Below, piece by piece: positions 7,195-13,755 of a DNA stretch of 24,678 nucleotides (the first letter of the stretch is position 1; each line of letters begins with the position of its first letter). The stretch lies in assembly GCA_043800975.1 (NCBI GenBank), contig JAZDMK010000330.1, positions 1-24,678 on the forward strand. Reading direction: 5' to 3'. The notes beneath the pieces are model-generated. The model saw only the letters and a list, made by a program, of their open reading frames with translations. It had not been told where the DNA came from and did no database searches. Both the position numbers and the translations under genes were made by a program. This stretch comes from JAZDMK01 sp043800975. GTDB taxonomy: Bacteria > Bacteroidota > Bacteroidia > Bacteroidales > JAHJDW01.

Positions 7195-7319
7195 GCATAA
7201 CGTTCTCGGACTTGCTTTTAGGGGGGGGGGTACCAAATTGCTTGCCCAAGGTATTGTCAATTTTAATACATTAATTTCCATAAGGCTACACCCGCCTGAA
7301 AGCAAGCTTCGTGTTATAG
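7195..7319 (-). other. Putative attC recombination site
   Basis: The site lies between two minus-strand genes. Outer boxes are CTATAAC (7313-7319) and GTTATGC (7195-7201). The inner 12-nt arms CTTGCTTTTAGG (7211-7222) and CCTGAAAGCAAG (7295-7306) pair at 11 of 12 positions. Unpaired spacers of 9 and 6 nt separate inner and outer arms, as in attC. The CTATAAC box is a perfect complement of the GTTATAG that opens the upstream cassette (8143-8149). The loop carries a run of ten G (7221-7230). Confidence 0.6.
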
Positions 7320-7326
7320 ATTGTTT

Positions 7327-8127
7327 TTAATTCTTATAATAAATTTCAAAAAAAATGTTTTTTATTGGTGTCCATTCTTTTTCTTTTTCAAAAATATTAA
7401 ATTTCTTTGCAAAGTCTGAATTACAAAAAACTGTCACATAATATGTGTCTGGTTCTTTGATATTACCTGGCATAACCTTTCTAAAATATTCTAAATGAAA
7501 ATTATTTGTCATTAATTTATTTTCAAATGTACTTTTCAAATAAGTTTTAGTTTTTACCCAGTTATTTTCCTTTAAACTGTCATTAAACTGAAACTCGAAG
7601 GATCCATCAAACTTGTACCAATAAAATTCTTCTCGAAGAGGTGCGAAAATGTTTTTGGAATCCTTAATGTCTGCCCAAAAAACACGAGCTTTTGTAATAT
7701 CGTTAAACTTTTTTTCTTCTCTAATAAGTAAATTGAAAGTATTCATTAAAACTTTAGAACTGTCAAATCGAAAATAAAAACAATATTCATTATTAATATC
7801 AAATATTGCCCTATTACAACTTAGGCTTATAGCTATTTCGTCAACTATGCTGTCGGATTTAACTATTGTTATAAAATAGTCGAAGTTACAAACGCATTCT
7901 ACACTAGATCTTGATTCAAAATTCCATTCGTTTTTAAAAGCATTTAAAAATCCTATATTATTTGTATAAAAGTCGCCAAGTGTTAATGCGAGTTTGTTTT
8001 TTGTATTTATTTCTTTTCTCCCATATATCGTATAATTTCCAGATTCAAAATTATATTTTGAGAAAGGATTTTGACCCATAACGAACTGAGATGTCAAAAT
8101 AAATAATATTATTAGTTTTATTCGCAT
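7327..8127 (-). CDS. Secreted hypothetical protein (putative cassette gene)
   Basis: Uncharacterised, 266 aa. Residues 1-19 form a signal peptide ending VMGQ. The mature protein is rich in Phe, Tyr, Lys and Asn and probably mostly beta-sheet, with no recognised catalytic motif. The start is 16 nt after the core box GTTATAG and the stop is 7 nt before CTATAAC, so gene and flanking boxes form one compact unit whose two ends match perfectly. The DNA is very AT-rich (the 60 bases at 7741-7800 have 11 G+C). Confidence 0.72.
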   Translation of the reverse strand: MRIKLIILFILTSQFVMGQNPFSKYNFESGNYTIYGRKEINTKNKLALTLGDFYTNNIGFLNAFKNEWNFESRSSVECVCNFDYFITIVKSDSIVDEIAISLSCNRAIFDINNEYCFYFRFDSSKVLMNTFNLLIREEKKFNDITKARVFWADIKDSKNIFAPLREEFYWYKFDGSFEFQFNDSLKENNWVKTKTYLKSTFENKLMTNNFHLEYFRKVMPGNIKEPDTYYVTVFCNSDFAKKFNIFEKEKEWTPIKNIFFEIYYKN

Positions 8128-8142
8128 TGTATTTAAAGTTGT

Positions 8143-8226
8143 CTATAACTTGTTTCTCGCTTCACCTTTGTGGTTTCTTACTCGTTGTTTTTTGGTACAC
8201 CGCCTATTGCAAATGTGCTGTTAGCA
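8143..8226 (-). other. Putative attC site (shorter, weaker)
   Basis: Outer boxes are GTTATAG (8143-8149 read on minus) and TGCTAAC (8220-8226). Inner 8-nt arms at 8163-8170 and 8210-8217 pair at 7 of 8 positions. The spacer on one side is 13 nt, longer than usual. Much of the element is copy 1 of the repeat family also found at 8703 and 9569. Confidence 0.38.
8147..8204 (-). repeat. Cassette-boundary repeat, copy 1
   Basis: Shares AACTTGTTTCTCGCTTCACC and a GTTTTTTGG-containing block with the copies at 8703-8811 and 9569-9677. There is one small indel and the copy stops near CGCC at 8204. Confidence 0.8.
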
Positions 8227-8242
8227 GTGGTGCTTATTCTCC

Positions 8243-8695
8243 TCATAGTTTCAGGTCGTATATCTGGTCTTGGTCAATGCTATATTGGACAGACCACCAA
8301 CAATCTTTTGTCTTGTCGTTAGTATATTCGATTTGCTTCCATTCGTGTTGTCCGCCACAACGAACAAACACAAATTCAATTTTAATTATTTGTTCTCCTT
8401 TAATACTTGTCCGCCCGAAGTAACGCCTTTTATAATATTTTAATTGGTCTTGCAGTGGGACTTTTCCGTCAAGACTGTTTACATAAATCGTTTCATTGTT
8501 CTTCGTTTTTGATTCTAAATAATCAGCCAGTTTTGATTCTGCTTTGTCAATTTGATTTGTTGTCGGTTTGAAGCCAATGTCTTTGTCACGGGTGTCACTT
8601 TCAAAAACAACAAAGTCTTGAGTGAATCTTCTTTCTGTGTGGTTGCAACAGGTTAGAAGTAAAATTATCAATATGTAGATTGTCTGTCTTAACAT
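8243..8695 (-). CDS. Small lipoprotein, uncharacterised (putative cassette gene)
   Basis: 150 aa. The N-terminus MLRQTIYILIILLLTCC gives a lipobox LLTC with Cys16. The mature part has the layout GFKPTTNQIDKAE...LADYLES...YYKRRYFGR...W.SVQYSIDQDQIYDL, a pattern found in small uncharacterised Bacteroidota proteins. No function is known. The ATG at 8695 is preferred; the alternative TTG at 8704 lies inside the core box GTTGCCA. The stop is TGA, the only TGA terminator noticed among the intact genes here, and a TAA follows two codons later. Confidence 0.68.
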   Translation of the reverse strand: MLRQTIYILIILLLTCCNHTERRFTQDFVVFESDTRDKDIGFKPTTNQIDKAESKLADYLESKTKNNETIYVNSLDGKVPLQDQLKYYKRRYFGRTSIKGEQIIKIEFVFVRCGGQHEWKQIEYTNDKTKDCWWSVQYSIDQDQIYDLKL

Positions 8696-8702
8696 ATCTG
8701 GC

Positions 8703-8811
8703 AACTTGTTTCTCGCTTCACCTTTGTGGTGAATTATTCTTTGTTTTTTGGCAACCCCGCCCGTGTTGGGCTTAGGTATTTTTCTTTTTTAATTAATTTC
8801 CCCTTTTTCAT
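8703..8811 (-). repeat. Cassette-boundary repeat, copy 2
   Basis: Aligns without gaps to 9569-9677 (constant offset of 866 nt) and includes the remnant coding segment 8734-8811. Confidence 0.85.
8734..8811 (-). pseudogene. 3' remnant of a MORN-repeat gene
   Basis: Twenty-five codons and a TAA are related to the last 25 codons of the intact gene at 9600-10295; 20 of 25 residues are identical, including GKLIKKEKYLSPTRA. No upstream coding sequence remains. The simplest reading is the leftover end of a cassette whose body has been deleted. It could also be the conserved boundary element being read as protein by chance. Confidence 0.6.
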
Positions 8812-8890
8812 CATAAAAAATCCAGAGTGATACTGATCGCAACTTGATTACAAGAAATTGATTATACACGCTTTTGTACAAAGTGTTTTG

Positions 8891-9541
8891 TTATGGTATA
8901 TCATTTATTAAAATCATAGCAACTAGTTTATCCAATTTGAAATACATTATAACATGAAATCCAAAACTATCTTTAGCTACTTTTCCTTTCGGCTTATCTC
9001 CAGTCTCAGCTATCGCATAGTCGCCCTGAAAGTCCCATTTAAGAATAATAATGTTATTTATTGCGGTATCACTGCTAGGATTGCCATACTTTTTGATAGC
9101 GTCTGATTTACAAATACCCAAACTAATTCCCTGATTCGTTCGAAAATAAGATTTATCAATTTCTACAGAATTATCGAAAAACTTTTTAAAAACCTTTTGT
9201 TTTTTCCCTTCATCTGCTAAATCAAATGTACTCGCTCCTGTTTTTCGATGGAGCTCAACTTGTTTAATCAAATCGGAGAAGAGAAAATCAGATTTGCAGT
9301 GATATATAGCTGATCTATGATAATCTGTGTACAACTCAAAAATTAATACTTCGCCCAATTCTTGATTTTTAAACCAGGCTTTATCAAATGAAAACACTTC
9401 TTCAATATTCTTTTCTGTTCGGCAATCCTTAAACATTTCGTTAGTCACCGGGTAATCATCCGGTATAATATAATTATCACTTTTGAATGATAGGAGAATC
9501 AAAGCAAATACAAATAATCCAATTAGTTTTCTTGTTATCAT
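8891..9541 (-). CDS. Secreted hypothetical protein (putative cassette gene)
   Basis: Uncharacterised, 216 aa from the ATG at 9541. Residues 1-18 form a signal peptide (MITRKLIGLFVFALILLSF). The mature protein contains a segment LGICKSDAIKKYGNP that resembles the 'G-x-S-x-x-x-x-x-x-x-G-x-P' pattern of many periplasmic proteins. No catalytic motif is seen. An upstream ATG at 9568 would add nine residues and lies inside the core box GTTATGC. The stop TAA lies in the box CCATAAC, which matches the opening box at 6 of 7 positions after complementing. Confidence 0.7.
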   Translation of the reverse strand: MITRKLIGLFVFALILLSFKSDNYIIPDDYPVTNEMFKDCRTEKNIEEVFSFDKAWFKNQELGEVLIFELYTDYHRSAIYHCKSDFLFSDLIKQVELHRKTGASTFDLADEGKKQKVFKKFFDNSVEIDKSYFRTNQGISLGICKSDAIKKYGNPSSDTAINNIIILKWDFQGDYAIAETGDKPKGKVAKDSFGFHVIMYFKLDKLVAMILINDIP

Positions 9542-9564
9542 AGTATTGCCTTTTTTAACATTCT

Positions 9565-9637
9565 GCATAACTTGTTTCTCGCTTCATCTTTGTAGTAATT
9601 TATTCGTTGTTTTTTAGTAACTCCGCCCGTGTTGGGC
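9565..9637 (-). other. Candidate cassette boundary (core box GTTATGC)
   Basis: GTTATGC at 9565-9571 opens the cassette of the gene at 8891-9541. A possible partner GCCCAAC (9631-9637) lies inside the 3' end of the MORN gene. No good inner-arm pairing was found, so this is an attC candidate by position and repeat homology only. Confidence 0.25.
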
Positions 9638-9677
9638 TTAGGTATTTTTCTTTCTTAATTAATTTCCCCTTTTCATT
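9569..9677 (-). repeat. Cassette-boundary repeat, copy 3 (overlaps the MORN gene 3' end)
   Basis: Matches the copy at 8703-8811 without gaps. Here the coding part is the intact C-terminus of the MORN-repeat gene. Confidence 0.85.
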
Positions 9678-10295
9678 GAAATATTTCCATTTGCCTATTC
9701 TCGTGCAACCATTTTGTAATTCACCTTTAACTTTTAACTGTCCATTTATAAACCATTCTTTGTATTCATTCGAATTAGTGTTTCGATCGGTTTTTGGGGT
9801 TCCATTCTCATACCAAGTCTTTTCACCCGACAAATCATCAAGATGTTCCAGTTGACCATTTTCATAGTAGGTTTTATAAACAGCATTATCTCTATTTCCA
9901 TTTTCAGCTGTAAATTTAATTTTTCCTGATTTGTAGTATGCCTTTTCGGTAAAATATTTGTCGCTTTCCCAAGTCGTCTCACTTTCTAATTCTCCAGTTG
10001 AATACCACATTAAATGAGTTCCGACTCTAATCCCACTTCTGTATATGGCATTCCTTCTTTTTACACCATTTTCGTCGTAAACATATAAAATTCCATTAGG
10101 TTTACTTCGACCAGTATTCATCCAACCTAAGAAACAGGTTTCAGCAGCATGTAAACTATCAAAGTTTGCTACTATAATTTTATAAGTTGAATCATTAACC
10201 TTCTCAATTGGGAAATCACATTCAAAAAAATTAGTTTCTTTCTGAGAAAAAGAAATTATTGGCAAAAAAAGAAATATTAAAATCAGCGTCTTCAT
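9600..10295 (-). CDS. Secreted MORN-repeat protein (YwqK-like)
   Basis: 231 aa with a signal peptide (MKTLILIFLFLPIISFSQ). The body consists of repeated short units of the MORN_2 type: YxSGxxxGxHLxWYSTGELES, AYYKSGKIKF, TYYENGQLEHL, TWYENGTPK, EWFINGQLKVKGEL and KYFNEKGKLIKKEKY, from about residue 70 to 220. Such repeats form beta-hairpin stacks. Database names such as 'YwqK-family antitoxin component' are given to this repeat type, but no toxin is seen next to this gene and the leader argues for a periplasmic or surface role. The start ATG is 15 nt after the core box GTTGTAC (10310-10316). The last 25 codons are duplicated at 8734-8811. Confidence 0.8.
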   Translation of the reverse strand: MKTLILIFLFLPIISFSQKETNFFECDFPIEKVNDSTYKIIVANFDSLHAAETCFLGWMNTGRSKPNGILYVYDENGVKRRNAIYRSGIRVGTHLMWYSTGELESETTWESDKYFTEKAYYKSGKIKFTAENGNRDNAVYKTYYENGQLEHLDDLSGEKTWYENGTPKTDRNTNSNEYKEWFINGQLKVKGELQNGCTRIGKWKYFNEKGKLIKKEKYLSPTRAELLKNNE

Positions 10296-10309
10296 TGTTT
10301 TAATATTTA

Positions 10310-10444
10310 GTACAACGGTTCGGCTGCTGCTTTTCGGTGGCGATTTTACTCACTGCCGTTTCAAAGAAGCACTGCCGTTTAAAATCACTACTTTTCTGTC
10401 CACCGAGCCACTGACCCGCCACTGAAGGCAGAAGCCTGTTACCC
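10310..10444 (-). other. Putative attC recombination site
   Basis: This has the longest stem of the set. Arms 10322-10342 and 10417-10436 pair at 17 of 20 positions with one extrahelical T. Outer boxes are GTTGTAC (10310-10316) and GGGTAAC (10438-10444), and GGGTAAC contains the TAA stop of the upstream gene. The loop carries a direct repeat CACTGCCGTTT twice. Total length is 135 nt. Confidence 0.6.
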
Positions 10445-11068
10445 GCTGGGGTATTTCTTTATTATTATTGTTATTATCACATTTGTCAAACTTAAGAACA
10501 GACATGTCCAGAAGCCCCACAATATAACATTAATTGAGATATTGTCACTAATGCCAATGCACAAAAAAGTTATTAAAAAAAGTAAACTTAAAACACTAAT
10601 TATTATCTGAGCTCTGTAGTTTTTTCTTCGAAACAACAAGATAATACATGCAATTGATAATATAAAACTAAATAATAAAATAAAAGTAATAATTCCTTCA
10701 ATGTTACTATTGAAACTTAGTAAAGCAATTCCATATCCACTAATTGAATTTTCTGTCGGGCACACTAAGAACGAATTAATTTTTAATAAAAGATTCTGGT
10801 TTTCGGTTGTAGAAATTGTCGTATCAGTATGCACTGTCGAACTAACCAACCCTGTTGTAGTATCTGTTTGATGAATTGTTAAAGTCGTGTCCGGGTTCGA
10901 CTCTAGGTAAACTTGATTTGCCGAGTCACTAATGCGTATTGAGTCTTGATATGCCTTTTTTGCTTCTTTTTCTTCGGCTGTCAGACCCGCACAATGCGGC
11001 AATAGAAGAAATGGTAAGAAGAATGAAAGAAAAAATAATATTCGGTTTGTTATGAGTAAAGTTCTCAT
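10439..11068 (-). CDS. Multi-spanning membrane protein, uncharacterised (putative first cassette gene)
   Basis: 209 aa. An N-terminal hydrophobic segment (about 9-25, possibly a signal or lipoprotein leader ending in LLLPHC) is followed by a hydrophilic, Thr-rich region (about 32-95) and three hydrophobic helices (about 125-146, 153-173 and 178-201), ending in KKYPSG. No family is recognised. The stop TAA lies in the core box GGGTAAC. The opening box on the other side is a degenerate GATACCT (11091-11097), which differs from the complement of GGGTAAC at two positions. Confidence 0.68.
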   Translation of the reverse strand: MRTLLITNRILFFLSFFLPFLLLPHCAGLTAEEKEAKKAYQDSIRISDSANQVYLESNPDTTLTIHQTDTTTGLVSSTVHTDTTISTTENQNLLLKINSFLVCPTENSISGYGIALLSFNSNIEGIITFILLFSFILSIACIILLFRRKNYRAQIIISVLSLLFLITFLCIGISDNISINVILWGFWTCLFLSLTNVIITIIIKKYPSG

Positions 11069-11090
11069 TCTATTATTTTTTTATACTTGC

Positions 11091-11113
11091 AGGTATCTTG
11101 TTTCTCGCTTCAC
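11091..11113 (-). other. Degenerate boundary box and repeat copy 4 (partial)
   Basis: The box GATACCT on the minus strand is preceded by the 17-nt core of the boundary repeat (11097-11113). Upstream the frame is open for about 45 codons without a start (ending in a TAA at 11073-11075), which may be another dead gene end. This marks the promoter-proximal limit of the array. Confidence 0.35.
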
Positions 11114-11263
11114 TATTTAGAGCAGCAACATTCTTTAATGTGTGCTTTTCAATTAATGCCTTGAACTTCCAAAAGGTTCGGGTAAATTTAGGAAATATTA
11201 TTGTTTTGGCAAAAAATTAATTAACAAATTGAGTACACTTTCGTTCCTTACTCATCCCTAAAT

Positions 11264-11287
11264 CCCTTCTCTATGCATAGAGAAGGG
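11264..11287. repeat. Perfect 24-bp palindrome
   Basis: The half-site CCCTTCTCTATG is followed immediately by its reverse complement, with no loop. Confidence 0.9.
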
Positions 11288-11507
11288 ACTTGTAAAGTTT
11301 TTTTAACAATATGTCGTGCATGAAGGCAATGGCTTATCGTTTAATATTTTTACAAAAATGTTTCGCTACAGGTTGGACGGCACTCTTAAGTGGATTCCTG
11401 CATTCCCGCCTCTTTTGGAGTCGGACAGGCGCAGGAATGACTGAGGGTGCCGGCATGAGCAGGAATGACTGATGCGAAACATTGGGGGATGATTATAGCT
11501 GTAAATA

Positions 11508-11527
11508 CTCTCCGCCGCGGCGGAGAG
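11508..11527. repeat. Perfect 20-bp GC-rich palindrome
   Basis: The half-site CTCTCCGCCG is followed by its reverse complement. It is GC-rich within AT-rich DNA. Confidence 0.9.
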
Positions 11528-11560
11528 CGAGGAAATGATATTGTGCAAAACTTGTGTATT

Positions 11561-11588
11561 TTAGGCTTAGTCTGGAGACTAAGCCTAA
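11561..11588. repeat. 13-bp inverted repeat with 2-nt loop
   Basis: The arms TTAGGCTTAGTCT and AGACTAAGCCTAA flank GG. No T-run follows, so a terminator role is uncertain. Confidence 0.88.
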
Positions 11589-11725
11589 CGGAATTTTAAA
11601 TAACGAAAGAGGATTAATTTTATTATCATAAGATCTGTTAAATATTGTTAATAAAGGGATAGCGACCGTTAACTTAATGGAAACGACCGCTGGCTGGTTG
11701 ATACAGACCGATGCTTGATTGGATA

Positions 11726-11756
11726 TTGCTTCTATCAGCGGGATTGGGTATTTTTA
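11726..11756 (+). promoter_or_regulatory. Promoter: TTG-N20-TATTTTTA
   Basis: A -33 type TTG at 11726-11728 and a -7 type TATTTTTA at 11749-11756 (7 of 8) are separated by 20 nt. Transcription would start near 11763, 40 nt before the ATG at 11801 and after the rival start at 11711. Confidence 0.5.
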
Positions 11757-11800
11757 ATATCAGAAATGCCGATGTTGGCAAATCGCAAAAAAAACCTGAT

Positions 11801-12583
11801 ATGAAAAACACAGAATGTGGTCATGACAGGAACATAGCCCTGCTTGACGAGTTACTAGAACGGGTGATTGGGTTTGGCCCAAGTTATAACCCGGGAAATA
11901 ATGATCTAAAAGTAGCCGGTCTTCAAACGATGAAGACTACGCTGCACACTGCTGCTCTTAATGTGGACAACACAAGGGCACTGATGACGGATGCTGTTAA
12001 TGACCGTCAGTTTATCTATGAAGAAATACGCAAACGCGCTACACGTATCGTGGGTGAAGCAATTGCATGCGGAGCAGACGAAAAAATGAAGGGTGACCTG
12101 CGCAGCATTTTACATAAGCTGAGAGGCGCAAGAATTAAAAAAATTGAGGAAACACCCGTTACTCCTACCGACGAAAACACCAGCGAAACTACGAAAGCAC
12201 CTGAAAGCGACCCTGCACCAAAAGTAAGACGTTCGGTAAGTCAACAGAGCTACGACCTGCAGGTTGAACACCTGAGAAGACTGAAAGCATTGATTGAACA
12301 GATTGCGGGCTATGTCCCCAATGAAATTGATCTTACCATTGCTGCCATAGGTACACTTTGCACGAATGCTGAAAATGCCACCAAAGTGGCACACCAGACC
12401 CGATCGAACTACGATAACGCACGTTTCATGCGTGATAAACTTCTGTACCGTAAGGTAACGGGAGCACTTTACATTGCTGAACGTGTAAGAAATTATGTGA
12501 AGGCTGTGTATGGCGGAAGCAGCCCACAGTATGTTTCGGTAATGCGACTGCACTTCCGGAAATTTAAATATACGGGAATGTAA
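11801..12583 (+). CDS. Uncharacterised internally duplicated protein
   Basis: 260 aa, no leader, mostly helical. Two related halves (about 12-115 and 155-255) each begin with a Leu-rich helix, then Y-x-P-[GN]-[NE]-x-DL-x-[VI]-A (residues 29-40 and 171-182), then a long helix and a final Arg/Lys-rich part. They are joined by an acidic, Thr/Pro/Glu-rich linker (about 117-142). Similar paired-helix hypothetical proteins are found in Bacteroidota; no function is known. The start at 11801 is chosen over an in-frame ATG at 11711 because the promoter lies between them. Confidence 0.8.
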   Translation: MKNTECGHDRNIALLDELLERVIGFGPSYNPGNNDLKVAGLQTMKTTLHTAALNVDNTRALMTDAVNDRQFIYEEIRKRATRIVGEAIACGADEKMKGDLRSILHKLRGARIKKIEETPVTPTDENTSETTKAPESDPAPKVRRSVSQQSYDLQVEHLRRLKALIEQIAGYVPNEIDLTIAAIGTLCTNAENATKVAHQTRSNYDNARFMRDKLLYRKVTGALYIAERVRNYVKAVYGGSSPQYVSVMRLHFRKFKYTGM

Positions 12584-12626
12584 TGTTGATTGTAGTAGAA
12601 ATACCCCGCTTGTGAGAGTGAAAGTG

Positions 12627-12653
12627 AAAGCTGCCCAATGGGCGGCTTTTTTT
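12627..12653 (+). terminator. Intrinsic terminator
   Basis: The 10-bp stem AAAGCTGCCC/GGGCGGCTTT has one G-T pair and a 3-nt loop, and ends in a run of seven T. Confidence 0.85.
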
Positions 12654-12692
12654 GTGGGTAAAATGCAGATGATTGCAGATTTGTTTTTAAGA

Positions 12693-12751
12693 GTGAATTA
12701 GTTAATTAGCGAATTGGTGAATTAGTTAATTAGCGAATTGGAGAATTAGCG
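12693..12751. repeat. Tandem repeat, 24 nt, about 2.5 copies
   Basis: Units at 12693-12716 and 12717-12740 are identical (GTGAATTAGTTAATTAGCGA...), followed by a partial third unit to about 12751. Confidence 0.9.
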
Positions 12752-12756
12752 GGTGT

Positions 12757-12992
12757 TCAATATGCCGTTCCTAAGGAACTCAGAGTGTCATTGTTTTTGT
12801 TTTTTTACCAATATGTCGTGCCTAAGGCACTTGGCTTTGCGGTTTTGTTCTCGCTGATTTTCGCTGATAAATAACCGCAGATCAGCGCAGATTTTTGAAA
12901 GGGTGGTTCAATAGGTCGTGCCTAAAGGCACTTGACTTTGCGTTGTTTTTATTTACGATTTAAAAAAAAATTTCGTGCCGATGGCACTTGAC
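12757..12992. repeat. Four dispersed hairpin repeats (TCGTGCC family)
   Basis: Small palindromes at 12767-12779 (GTTCCTAAGGAAC), 12818-12830 (GTGCCTAAGGCAC), 12918-12931 and 12975-12987. Most are preceded by CAATA(T/G)GTC or a similar lead and followed by TTG(G/A)CTTTGCG. A worn fifth copy is at 11306-11336. They resemble intergenic repeats common in Bacteroidota genomes. Confidence 0.8.
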
Positions 12993-13027
12993 TACCGTTC
13001 TAAAAATGTAAAAAAAGGGAAATTAAA

Positions 13028-13672
13028 CTATCTGTGCTTATTCCCTAATAAAGGTACAAAGCGGAACAAGCCATGTTCGTTTTTTTCGAATTCTGTTTCA
13101 CTGACACGCAGGATGGTTGTCATCATTTGAACATCACCATCACCGACTGGAATGACAAGCAGTCCGCCTATTTTTAATTGTTGTGGTAAAGGCTCAGGAA
13201 TAAAAGGAGCACCGGCGGTAACAATAATTTTATCGAAGGGAGCATGCGGCGGAAGGCCTTTGTATCCGTCACCATAAAAGAAACGTGGGCTGTAGCCGAT
13301 GGTAGGCAGGAAAGCGCGGGTGCGGTCGTATAATTTTTTTATTCTTTCGATGGTAAAAACGCGGGCACCCAGCTCCTGCAATACACAGGCCTGGTAGCCG
13401 GAACCCGTCCCGATTTCAAGCACCTTCTCCCCTTTCTGAATATCGAGCATCTCGCTCATAAATGCGACTGTGTATGGTTGCGAAATGGTTTGTCCTTCAC
13501 CTATTGGGAATGCCTGATCGGCATAAGCAAATTCAATAAAAGCCGAATCCACAAAAAGGTGCCTGGGAATTTTATCAATGGCCTGCAAAACCGCTTTGCT
13601 TTTGATTCATTTGCCAGCAACCGTTTCTACAAGCTTCTTCCGTAATCCTTTGGCTTTATATGTATCCGTCAT
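13028..13672 (-). pseudogene. pcm: Protein-L-isoaspartate O-methyltransferase, interrupted by an in-frame TGA
   Basis: The enzyme methylates isoaspartyl residues in damaged proteins with S-adenosylmethionine. The frame has the expected length of 214 positions. The N-terminus MTDTYKAKGLRKKLVETVAG is followed by Lys21, then TGA (13607-13609) where the family has Gly (KGI). After it the frame resumes with IKSKAVLQAIDKIPRHLF, the motif QPYTVAFM, the SAM motif VLEIGTGSGYQA, and a normal C-terminus. One base (GGA to TGA) explains the break. Translation could restart at a TTG (13588), but that loses the conserved first 28 residues. A TACTTTTG promoter element lies just before the ATG. It is divergent from the ammonia-lyase gene. 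Confidence 0.82.
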
Positions 13673-13676
13673 GCAA

Positions 13677-13684
13677 CAAAAGTA
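13677..13684 (-). promoter_or_regulatory. Bacteroidota -7 element of pcm (TACTTTTG)
   Basis: Exact TAnnTTTG match on the minus strand, ending 5 nt before the ATG at 13672. The transcript would be nearly leaderless. Its presence supports 13672 as the original pcm start. Confidence 0.5.
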
Positions 13685-13755
13685 CACATAGATTTTAGTG
13701 ATGATTTAGGTTTGCATTATTTTTATCAAAATCGTTTTGTTCAAAAGAAAGAATA

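Larger units (their letters stand above)
8699..8896 (-). other. Putative composite attC region
   Basis: The outer boxes are GTTGCCA (8699-8705) and CCATAAC (8890-8896), which holds the stop of the upstream gene. Inner arms 8719-8727 (CACCTTTGT) and 8878-8885 pair with one extrahelical base. The span of 198 nt is long because it includes a dead 3' gene fragment (8734-8811), so two boundary elements may have been fused by deletion. Confidence 0.33.
11114..11800. other. Palindrome-rich intergenic region
   Basis: Nearly 700 nt without a convincing gene and no integrase. It holds three perfect palindromes or hairpins (11264-11287, 11508-11527, 11561-11588), a GCAGGAATGACT direct repeat (near 11430 and 11458) with its inverted partner ATTCCTGC near 11395, and a diverged copy of the TCGTGCC-type repeat at 11306-11336. 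The promoter of the next gene lies at its right end. Confidence 0.7.
12584..13027. other. Repeat-rich intergenic region
   Basis: No gene is seen between the terminator at 12653 and pcm. The region holds a 24-nt tandem repeat and four hairpin repeats of the GTGCCTAAGGCAC type, annotated separately. Confidence 0.7.

Noticed and set aside
9600..10295. MORN-repeat gene as the antitoxin of a toxin-antitoxin pair
   Set aside because: It has a signal peptide and no adjacent toxin candidate. The antitoxin label comes only from database names for this repeat type.
12110..12553. 147-codon minus-strand frame
   Set aside because: Fully inside the gene at 11801-12583 on the other strand, with Cys/Phe-rich low-quality sequence typical of an antisense shadow.
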